Source of the DNA: Actinospica sp035712985
GTDB lineage: Bacteria; Actinomycetota; Actinomycetes; Streptomycetales; Catenulisporaceae
DNA length: 11,960 nt
Reading direction: 5' to 3'
Assembly (NCBI GenBank): GCA_035712985.1
Contig: DASTAE010000119.1
Coordinates: 1 to 11,960 of the forward strand
Part shown: one piece after another, positions 7,011-11,960 of the stretch
Position numbering within the stretch: position 1 is the stretch's first letter
How the letters are laid out: each line of letters begins with the position of its first letter
Notes under the pieces: model-generated
Seen by the model: only the letters and a program-made list of their open reading frames with translations
The model's database searches: none
Told to the model about the DNA's origin: nothing
Position numbers and translations under genes: made by a program

Positions 7011-7060
7011 CTCGGGCAAGCCGTCAGCCGACGTCGTGAACGTGATGGAGTAACACGGAG

Positions 7061-7927
7061 ATGACCGCTCAGTCACCAGTGTTCGACCTCGAGAAGTTCC
7101 GGGCCAACGCCGAGGAGTGGTCGGTCCGCTACGCCTCGAACAAACCGTTCCCGCACATCGTGCTCGACGACATGCTGCAGGTCGGCCCCGAGTTCGCCGA
7201 CGAGCACTTCCCGAAGCCGGACTGGGCCGACTGGCGCCCGCTCGGCGACACGTACCAGATGCAGAAGTACACCTGCGACGACATCGCGAAGATCCCGGAG
7301 CCGCTGGCCCGGCTGATCAACGAGCTCTCGCAGCCCTCGTTCCTGCGCGCGCTGGAGAAGGTCACCGGCATCCCGAAGCTGCTGGTCGACCCGTACCTGG
7401 TCGGCGGCGGCCTGCACCTGAGCGGCCCCGGCGGCATCCTCGGCAAGCACACGGACTTCCACATCTACGACGCGATGGACCTCTACCGCCGCGTCAATGT
7501 GCTGGTGTACCTGAACGAGGGCTGGGAGGAGTCCTTCGGCGGCTGCCTCGAGGTCGGCGACCTGAGCAAGGACGGCGCGCTGGTCGTGCCGGACTGGGGC
7601 CGCGTGATGATCTTCACGACCGACGACAAGTCGGTGCACGGCTTCCCGAAGCCGATCGTCGACGGCCACTGGCGCCGCTCCGTCGCCCTGTACTACTACA
7701 CCGCGCTCGAGGCCCCCGGCTTCAGCGGCGACGCCTCGACGCACTGGCGCGAGCACGGCGAGCAGAAGGGCGTCGGCCGCAAGGTGCGCTTCGGCCTGTT
7801 CAAGTTCTTCATGCAGACCTCGCGCGCCTTCTCGCTGCTCGCGCACCTGAGCAACCCGAACCAGGGCGCCGGCTGGTGGAAGAACCGCCAGGAGCGGCTG
7901 AAGCAGGACGCCGAAGAGGGTCGCTGA
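7061..7927 (+). CDS. 2-oxoglutarate/Fe(II)-dependent oxygenase (prolyl-hydroxylase-like fold)
   Basis: The 288-residue protein has a full jelly-roll oxygenase site. H130-T-D132 (in KHTDFHIYD) and H193 (in SVHGFPKP) form the iron triad; R205 in RRS (205-207) fits the RxS that binds the 2-oxoglutarate carboxylate; and the strands RRVNVLVYLNEGW and RRSVALYYYT are typical of prolyl-4-hydroxylase-like members. Such enzymes hydroxylate proteins, amino acids, lipids or sugars using oxygen and 2-oxoglutarate. The gene starts at ATG 7061, with GGAG at 7047-7050 ten bases upstream, and ends three bases before the third glycosyltransferase, so it belongs to that operon. A modification of the glycan, its lipid carrier or a protein bearing it is inferred only from this position. 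There is no signal peptide or span, so it acts in the cytoplasm. The C-terminus (about 235-288) is basic and helical. Confidence 0.88.
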   Translation: MTAQSPVFDLEKFRANAEEWSVRYASNKPFPHIVLDDMLQVGPEFADEHFPKPDWADWRPLGDTYQMQKYTCDDIAKIPEPLARLINELSQPSFLRALEKVTGIPKLLVDPYLVGGGLHLSGPGGILGKHTDFHIYDAMDLYRRVNVLVYLNEGWEESFGGCLEVGDLSKDGALVVPDWGRVMIFTTDDKSVHGFPKPIVDGHWRRSVALYYYTALEAPGFSGDASTHWREHGEQKGVGRKVRFGLFKFFMQTSRAFSLLAHLSNPNQGAGWWKNRQERLKQDAEEGR

Positions 7928-7930
7928 GCA

Positions 7931-8833
7931 GTGCTGCGCATCACCGCGATCGTCACGGCGTACCACCCGGACGAACTGCTGCGGGGCGTCGTCACGTCGG
8001 CGCTCGCGGCCTGCGAATCGGTCATCGTCGTCGACAACACCCCCGGTGACGCGCCCTCGCTCGCCGAGAGCATCGAGGACCCGAGGGTCACCGTCCTGGG
8101 CGGCGGCCGCAACCTGGGCCTGGCCGCCGGCCTCAACCGCGGCCTCGCCCACCTCCCGGACGACGCCGAGGCGGTGCTGCTGCTGGATCAGGACTCGGTC
8201 ATCCCCGACGGCATGATCGAGGGCCTGGCCAAGGTGCTGGGCGACCCCGGCATCGGCATCGCGGGCCCCAGTCCCGTGGACGCGGACACCGGCCGCACCT
8301 ACGAGACCATGGCCGACCGCAGGCACGACCAGGTCGACGACCGCGACCTCGTCATCACCTCCGGCATGCTGCTGCGCCGCAGCTGCCTGGACCGGGTCCC
8401 CGGCTTCCGCGAGGACTTCTTCGTCGACTACGTGGACGTGGACTTCTGCCTCCGCATGCGCAGGGCCGGGGTGAGGATCGTCCGCGACCTGTCCCTGGAG
8501 ATGCCCCACTCCATCGGCGACGTGCGCGTGCACCGCTTCCTGGGCAAGGAGATCCGGGTAGGCCACCAGGCCGCGTGGCGCCACTACTGGAACACCCGCA
8601 ACGGCGTGGTCCTGATCAAGGAGCACGCCCGCCGCAACCCGGTGTGGGCCGTGGCCAACGCCCTGTTCCTCGCGCGCTGGTTCGCCTACATCGTCCTGTT
8701 CGAACCCAAGCGCGGCACGGACGTCCCCGCGTACCTCAGAGGCCTGCGAGACGGAATCACCGGGCACGTGGCCGGTGCCTATATCCCGGCGGGGGCGGAG
8801 TATCACGGGGTTGGGGCCGGGACCGCGGGTTAG
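7931..8833 (+). CDS. Family 2 glycosyltransferase, RfbF/rhamnosyltransferase-like (copy 3 of 3)
   Basis: The product has 300 residues from the GTG at 7931, which has AGAGGG (7915-7920) about ten bases upstream, inside the end of the oxygenase gene. It has the complete motif set: IVTAYHPDE, VVDNTPGD, GRNLGLAAGLNRG, DQDS (Asp86, Asp88), VITSGMLLRR, PGFREDFFVDYVDVDFCLR (Asp169, Asp171) and AWRHYWNTRNG. It is closer to copy 2 than to copy 1 in the catalytic region but differs in the acceptor-side segment (VHRFLGKEIRVGHQ where the others have HGxGPVxVRVxHY), suggesting a different acceptor. It is the last gene of the operon; a hairpin overlaps its stop codon. Sugar transfer to an envelope glycan is likely, with rhamnose as an inferred donor. 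Confidence 0.9.
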   Translation: MLRITAIVTAYHPDELLRGVVTSALAACESVIVVDNTPGDAPSLAESIEDPRVTVLGGGRNLGLAAGLNRGLAHLPDDAEAVLLLDQDSVIPDGMIEGLAKVLGDPGIGIAGPSPVDADTGRTYETMADRRHDQVDDRDLVITSGMLLRRSCLDRVPGFREDFFVDYVDVDFCLRMRRAGVRIVRDLSLEMPHSIGDVRVHRFLGKEIRVGHQAAWRHYWNTRNGVVLIKEHARRNPVWAVANALFLARWFAYIVLFEPKRGTDVPAYLRGLRDGITGHVAGAYIPAGAEYHGVGAGTAG

Positions 8834-8846
8834 CCTGCGGTTCGGT
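8817..8846. terminator. Hairpin between convergent genes, probably a bidirectional terminator
   Basis: ACCGCGGG (8822-8829) pairs with CCTGCGGT (8834-8841), with one G-U pair and a four-base loop TTAG that contains the glycosyltransferase stop codon. Beyond a one-base bulge the stem continues with CCG (8817-8819) against CGG (8843-8845). It lies between the convergent glycosyltransferase operon and the ychJ-like gene, whose stop codons are only 15 bases apart, so it could end both transcripts. Confidence 0.6.
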
Positions 8847-8848
8847 AC

Positions 8849-9232
8849 TCAGACCCCTGACATGTAGACCCAAGCCCCGTCCTCCCGCGCGAAGGTGCTG
8901 TTCTCCTGCATGACCTGCTCCGCGGCGACGCCCGGCTCGCGGTAGTGGGCGCGGAACTCGACGGTGCCCGTGGTGTGGAAGGGGCCGCCGTCGGTGGTGT
9001 TCAGGATCTCCAGGCGGGTCCACCGCGTGCGCGGATCCAGGTCCAGGCGGCGGGGGCGGGTGGTGGAGTGCCAGGAGCGCAGGAGGTAGGCGGCGTCGTT
9101 CTTGGCGAAGGCGGCGAAGCGGGAGCGCATCAGCTGTTCGGCCGTGGTCGCGCGGGCGTCACCTGAGTGGAGGGGGGCGCAGCATTCGGGGTACGGGCTG
9201 CCCGAGCCGCAGGGGCACGAATTCTTCGTCAC
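8849..9232 (-). CDS. YchJ-like SEC-C motif protein (UPF0225)
   Basis: This 127-residue protein opens with a SEC-C zinc-binding motif, CPCGSGSPYPECC at residues 6-18, followed by a segment typical of the YchJ family (TAEQLMRSRFAAFAKNDAAYLLRSWHSTTRP) and an NTF2-like C-terminal half (TTGTVEFRAHYREPG...). The function of the family is not established; SEC-C motifs bind zinc and are also found at the SecA C-terminus. Length and architecture are normal and complete. It starts with GTG and lacks a Shine-Dalgarno sequence; CAGAAT on the minus strand (9244-9239) ends six bases before it, compatible with a leaderless message. It lies opposite to the glycan genes on both sides, so it is probably an unrelated housekeeping neighbour, transcribed divergently from rmlA. 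Confidence 0.88.
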   Translation of the reverse strand: MTKNSCPCGSGSPYPECCAPLHSGDARATTAEQLMRSRFAAFAKNDAAYLLRSWHSTTRPRRLDLDPRTRWTRLEILNTTDGGPFHTTGTVEFRAHYREPGVAAEQVMQENSTFAREDGAWVYMSGV

Positions 9233-9282
9233 GGATCAATTCTGCCGGGTCGGGGCCGGTCGGCTCGCTCAGCCGTACGGGC

Positions 9283-9296
9283 TACACTTGCGCACC
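9283..9296 (+). promoter_or_regulatory. Candidate promoter for rmlA (leaderless type)
   Basis: TACACT (9283-9288) matches the TANNNT form of a -10 element and ends eight bases before the ATG at 9297. There is no Shine-Dalgarno sequence before the ATG (CTTGCGCACC). No clear -35 element is visible. Transcription starting at or next to the A of the ATG is inferred. Confidence 0.5.
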
Positions 9297-10178
9297 ATGC
9301 GCGGAATCATCCTGGCCGGGGGTACCGGCTCGCGGTTGTGGCCGATCACCAAGGCCATCTCGAAGCAGCTGATGCCGGTCTTCGACAAGCCGATGATCTA
9401 TTACCCGCTCTCCACGCTGGTCATGGCCGGGATACGGGACATCCTGATCATCACCACCCCGGAGGACCAGGCCGCGTTCCAGCGGCTGCTGGGGGACGGG
9501 TCGCAGTTCGGGATAAACCTCGAGTACACCGTGCAGCCGAGTCCGGACGGGCTCGCGCAGGCGTTCGTGCTGGGCGCGGACTTCATCGGGGACGACCGGG
9601 TCGCGCTGGTGCTCGGTGACAACATCTTCCACGGCGCCGGCCTCGGCACCCAGCTGCGCGCGCACGCGGACATCGAGGGCGGGCTGGTGTTCGCGTACCC
9701 GGTCGCCGACCCGACCGCGTACGGCGTCGTCGAGTTCGACGAGGACGGGCACGCGATCTCCATCGAGGAGAAGCCCGTCAAGCCGAAGTCCCGCTTCGCG
9801 GTGCCCGGCCTCTACTTCTACGACAACTCGGTGGTCGAGGTCGCCCGCGATCTCAAGCCGAGCGCGCGCGGCGAGCTGGAGATCACGGCCGTCAACGACC
9901 ACTACCTGAAGGCCGGCCGGCTCACGGTCTCGGTGCTGGACCGCGGCACGGCCTGGCTGGACACCGGCACCTTCGTCTCGCTCGTGCAGGCCTCGGAGTA
10001 CGTCCGGGTGATCGAGGAGCGCCAGGGGCTGAAGATCGGCTGCGTCGAGGAGGTGGCCTGGCGCGCCGGGTTCCTCAGCGACGACCGGCTGGCCGAACTG
10101 GCCCAGCCCCTGCTGAAGTCGGGCTACGGCCACTACCTGCTGAATCTGCTCGAAGCCGAGGGGAAAGACTCGAAGTGA
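9297..10178 (+). CDS. rmlA: Glucose-1-phosphate thymidylyltransferase
   Basis: RmlA makes dTDP-glucose from dTTP and glucose-1-phosphate, the first step of dTDP-L-rhamnose synthesis. The 293-residue product begins MRGIILAGGTGSRLWP, the nucleotide-binding loop (8-16), followed by SKQLMPVFDKPMIYYPLSTL with Lys23. Later come GDNIFHG (Asp108) and AWLDTGT (Asp222), positions that match the metal-binding aspartates of short-form RmlA, and IEEKP at about 159-163. The frame is open further upstream, to 9102, but that part lies opposite the ychJ-like gene and does not resemble the family, so the ATG at 9297 is the start. It overlaps rmlC by four bases (GTGA). rmlB and rmlD must be elsewhere if the full pathway exists. 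dTDP-glucose could also feed other deoxysugars. Confidence 0.95.
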   Translation: MRGIILAGGTGSRLWPITKAISKQLMPVFDKPMIYYPLSTLVMAGIRDILIITTPEDQAAFQRLLGDGSQFGINLEYTVQPSPDGLAQAFVLGADFIGDDRVALVLGDNIFHGAGLGTQLRAHADIEGGLVFAYPVADPTAYGVVEFDEDGHAISIEEKPVKPKSRFAVPGLYFYDNSVVEVARDLKPSARGELEITAVNDHYLKAGRLTVSVLDRGTAWLDTGTFVSLVQASEYVRVIEERQGLKIGCVEEVAWRAGFLSDDRLAELAQPLLKSGYGHYLLNLLEAEGKDSK

Positions 10179-10771
10179 AGATCACTCCGCTGTCCATCGA
10201 GGGCGCCTGGGAGATCCTGCCGCAGCAGTTCGGGGACCAGCGCGGGCTGTTCCTGGAGTGGTACCGGCACGACAAGCTCGCCGAGGCGGTCGGCCACCCG
10301 CTGCGTCTCGCGCAGGGCAACCTCTCGGTCTCGGCCAAGGACGTGGTGCGCGGCGTCCACTTCGCCGACGTGCCGCCGTCCCAGGCGAAGTACGTCTCCT
10401 GCGTGCGCGGCGCCGTGCTGGACGTCATCGTGGACCTGCGCGTGGGCTCCGAGAGCTTCGGCGCCTGGGAGTTCGTCCAGCTCGACGACGTGGACCGGCG
10501 CTCGGTCTACGTCTCGGAGGGCCTCGGGCACGGCTTCGTCGCGCTGACCGACGACGCCACCCTGCACTACTGCGTCTCCGAGACCTTCAACCCGGCCGCC
10601 GAGCACGGCATCCACCCGCTGGACCCGGACCTCGGCATCGACTGGCCGGTCGAGGTGCCGATCCTGTCGGCGAAGGACGAGGCGGCGCCCTCCCTTGAGG
10701 AGGCGCTCAAGTCGGACCTGCTGCCCAAGTACGCGGACTGCATTGCTTACACTGCTTCATTGAACCTCTGA
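10175..10771 (+). CDS. rmlC: dTDP-4-dehydrorhamnose 3,5-epimerase
   Basis: RmlC epimerises dTDP-4-keto-6-deoxyglucose at C3 and C5, the third step of dTDP-L-rhamnose synthesis, and is a cupin dimer. The 198-residue product has the substrate-binding QRGLFLEWYR (22-31), VVRGVHFADVPPSQAKYV with catalytic His62, GAVLDVIVDLRVG (79-91), SEGLGHGFVALTDDATLHY with Tyr132, and the C-terminal HGIHPLDPDLGIDWP (144-158). As I recall, His62 and Tyr132 correspond to the catalytic pair of actinobacterial RmlC. The GTG start overlaps the rmlA stop (GTGA), with GAGGGG (10158-10163) upstream, so the two are translationally coupled. Some dTDP-sugar 3- or 5-epimerases for other deoxysugars look alike, but the pairing with rmlA and the intact pair favour RmlC. 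Confidence 0.94.
   Translation: MKITPLSIEGAWEILPQQFGDQRGLFLEWYRHDKLAEAVGHPLRLAQGNLSVSAKDVVRGVHFADVPPSQAKYVSCVRGAVLDVIVDLRVGSESFGAWEFVQLDDVDRRSVYVSEGLGHGFVALTDDATLHYCVSETFNPAAEHGIHPLDPDLGIDWPVEVPILSAKDEAAPSLEEALKSDLLPKYADCIAYTASLNL
10748..10753 (+). promoter_or_regulatory. Possible internal -10 element before the small membrane protein gene
   Basis: TACACT, the same hexamer found before rmlA, lies in an A/T-rich patch at the very end of rmlC. Transcription would begin near 10760 and include the AGAGGAG site. No -35 is visible, so this is tentative; read-through from rmlAC is equally possible. Confidence 0.25.
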
Positions 10772-10784
10772 GAGGAGCCGTGCA

Positions 10785-11054
10785 ATGAGGTACCTGGCTG
10801 TGAGCCTCGACCCGAACCAGGTGTCTCCGGGCCTGCTCGGATTCATCATCGTCTGCATCCTGGGCGTGGCCGTCTGGCTGCTCTGCCGCAACATGGGCAA
10901 GCACCTGACCAAGCTGGACAACGCCTACCAGGCCGAGCAGGCGGAACTGGCCGGGGACGGCGAGAACGGCGAGAACGCCGCGCAGGACGAGCAGGCCGAG
11001 CAGGACGCCGAGGAGTCGGCCGACACGTCGGCGATCCCCGCCCAGCAGAAATAA
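10785..11054 (+). CDS. Small single-pass membrane protein, function unknown
   Basis: The 89-residue protein has a strong ribosome binding site (AGAGGAG at 10771-10777, seven bases before the ATG). A short polar N-terminus (MRYLAVSLDPNQVSP) leads into one membrane span (about residues 17-34, LLGFIIVCILGVAVWLLC), followed by a basic helix (RNMGKHLTKLDNAYQ) and a long acidic, Glu/Gln/Ala-rich tail (51-89) that is probably disordered and cytoplasmic. The SPGLLGF...R.MGK pattern resembles small conserved actinobacterial membrane proteins that I remember as unnamed; I cannot give a function. It starts 13 bases after the rmlC stop and so probably belongs to the rmlAC transcript. Membrane recruitment of a partner is one possible role, but nothing in the sequence proves it. 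Confidence 0.8.
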   Translation: MRYLAVSLDPNQVSPGLLGFIIVCILGVAVWLLCRNMGKHLTKLDNAYQAEQAELAGDGENGENAAQDEQAEQDAEESADTSAIPAQQK

Positions 11055-11081
11055 CCCGCACCCCCGCGCGCCCTGATACGC

Positions 11082-11094
11082 GACAATGGTCCGC
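11082..11094 (+). promoter_or_regulatory. Candidate promoter for the AfsR-like gene (leaderless type)
   Basis: GACAAT (11082-11087) has the A-2 and T-6 of a -10 element and ends seven bases before the ATG at 11095. The upstream bases contain no Shine-Dalgarno sequence. GATACGC (11075-11081) also occurs at the promoter of the glycosyltransferase operon (5197-5203). Moderate to weak evidence. Confidence 0.35.
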
Positions 11095-11960
11095 ATGGGT
11101 CTAGTCACGGGCGTCTCAGTGCTGCGCGGGGTCGTGGTGCGGCGGGACGGCGGGTCCGTGGAGATCACCGGGTTCCGGCTGCGCGCGCTGCTCGCCCTGC
11201 TGGCCGTCGCCCCCGGTGAGGTGCGTCGCGCCGAGTATCTGGCGGACCAGCTGTGGAACGGCGAGCCGCCGAGCGCCAACGCGCTGCAGGCGCTGATCTC
11301 GCGGCTGCGCCGGGTGGTGGGGACCGAGACCGTCGCGTCCCGGCCGACCGGCTACGCGCTGGACGTCGACCCCTCCCTCGTCGACCTGTGCCGCTTCGAG
11401 CAGCTCGCCGAGCTCGGCACCCCGCAGGCGGCGCGCGACGCGCTGGCCCTGGCCGGCCCCGAGCCGCTGGCCGAGTTCGCGGACGTGCCCGACCTGGCCG
11501 GACTGGCGCGGGTCATCGAGACCGAGTGCGGGCGGCTCAGCCTGCTCGCCGACCAGGCCCCGCCGACGTTCGTCGAGCCGCCGGCGCCGCGGGTCGTCAC
11601 GCTGCCGCTGGTGCACCGGCTGATCGGCCGGGACTCCGTGCTCAGCGACATCCAGGACCGGCTCGGCCGGACCCGGCTGCTCACCCTCACCGGCGCGGGC
11701 GGCTCCGGCAAGACCTCGCTGGCCAAGGCCGTCGCCACCGCGCACGAGGTGGCCCATGTGGCCGAGCTCGCCCCGGTCACCGCGCAGGCCGTGGACGCCG
11801 AGGTGTACGCGGCGGTCGGCGGCCGGGAGAACGTGCTGAACGCCTCCGAGCGTTCCCGGATGTCCGCCGCGTACGACGACTCGGCCCGGCTGCTCGACGT
11901 GCTCGGCGACCGGCCCGCGCTGCTCGTGCTGGACAACTGCGAGCACGTGATCGACGCCGC
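11095..11960 (+). CDS. AfsR/SARP-like transcriptional regulator with NB-ARC-type ATPase domain (3' end outside window)
   Basis: The frame is open from ATG 11095 to the window end (288 complete codons). Residues ~10-92 form an OmpR-type winged helix (GFRLRALLALLAVAPGEVRRAEYLADQLW...ALQALISRLRRVVG...GYALDVD). Residues ~93-155 resemble only the first part of a BTAD domain (VDLCRFEQLAELG...PEPLAEFADVPDLAGLARVIETE), much shorter than the usual ~150 residues. From ~172 an NB-ARC/STAND ATPase begins (LVHRLIGRDSVLSDIQDRLG), with Walker A GAGGSGKT at 200-207 and Walker B LLVLDNCEHVID around Asp280. Such proteins are ATP-driven transcription activators, often of secondary metabolism. The missing C-terminal part probably holds the rest of the NB-ARC and a helical repeat sensor. 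Control of the neighbouring glycan genes is possible but unproven. The opposite-strand open frame here is a shadow. Confidence 0.85.
   Translation, partial: MGLVTGVSVLRGVVVRRDGGSVEITGFRLRALLALLAVAPGEVRRAEYLADQLWNGEPPSANALQALISRLRRVVGTETVASRPTGYALDVDPSLVDLCRFEQLAELGTPQAARDALALAGPEPLAEFADVPDLAGLARVIETECGRLSLLADQAPPTFVEPPAPRVVTLPLVHRLIGRDSVLSDIQDRLGRTRLLTLTGAGGSGKTSLAKAVATAHEVAHVAELAPVTAQAVDAEVYAAVGGRENVLNASERSRMSAAYDDSARLLDVLGDRPALLVLDNCEHVIDA

Noticed and set aside
7029..7036. CGACGTCG palindrome before the oxygenase gene, and TAATCT (6995-7000) as an internal promoter
   Set aside because: An 8-base palindrome is expected by chance in such GC-rich DNA, and TAATCT has no -35 partner; tight operon spacing makes an extra promoter unnecessary.
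7073..8806. Minus-strand open frame of 577 codons opposite the oxygenase and third glycosyltransferase
   Set aside because: It covers two intact plus-strand genes with full catalytic motifs, and its own translation has no domain-like features.
5212..8833. Tandem glycosyltransferase repeats as a mobile-element or CRISPR-like repeat structure
   Set aside because: The repeats are whole paralogous genes; no transposase, terminal inverted repeats, target duplications or short regularly spaced repeats are visible.
9102..9296. Upstream extension of the rmlA frame
   Set aside because: It overlaps the ychJ-like gene on the other strand and does not resemble RmlA; the family N-terminus MRGIILAGG begins exactly at 9297.
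11116..11946. Minus-strand open frame of 276 codons at the window end
   Set aside because: It lies opposite the AfsR-like gene, whose plus-strand translation shows a winged helix plus Walker A and B motifs.

Overview
This window comes from a high-GC, Gram-positive actinomycete. The evidence is dense coding with G or C at most third codon positions, frequent GTG/TTG starts, GTGA start/stop overlaps, several start codons placed as in leaderless transcripts, and an AfsR/SARP-type regulator. The exact genus cannot be fixed from sequence alone; a Streptomyces-like or Catenulispora-like lineage would fit.

Layout. (1) 1-587: 3' end of a membrane-anchored protein of unknown function, followed by a strong hairpin terminator. 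(2) 821-2398: multi-spanning DUF2079 (GT-C-like) membrane protein. (3) 2534-3790: acyltransferase-3 family integral membrane O-acyltransferase, preceded by a promoter-like hexamer and a perfect palindrome. (4) 3794-5161, minus strand: MOP-superfamily polysaccharide flippase, tail-to-tail with the acyltransferase and with visibly different codon usage. (5) 5212-8833: a compact plus-strand operon of three paralogous RfbF-like family-2 glycosyltransferases, with a 2-oxoglutarate/Fe(II) oxygenase gene between the second and third. (6) 8849-9232, minus strand: YchJ-like SEC-C protein, separated from the operon by a hairpin. (7) 9297-11054: rmlA and rmlC (two of the four dTDP-L-rhamnose genes), then a small single-pass membrane protein. 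(8) 11095 to the window end: 5' part of an AfsR-like regulator with a winged helix, a shortened BTAD-like segment and an NB-ARC-type ATPase.

How it fits together (inference). RmlA and RmlC contribute to dTDP-L-rhamnose. The three GT2 enzymes resemble rhamnosyltransferases and could build a rhamnose-containing glycan on a lipid carrier. The flippase would export it, and the acyltransferase and DUF2079 protein would modify or extend it at the membrane. The oxygenase is the unusual member, because it sits inside the glycosyltransferase operon with an intact HxD...H...RxS site, which suggests an oxidative decoration of the glycan, its carrier or an associated protein. rmlB and rmlD are not in the window.

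No tRNA, rRNA, CRISPR array, insertion sequence or attachment site was seen. All positions and residue counts were read by eye; no search or structure prediction was run.
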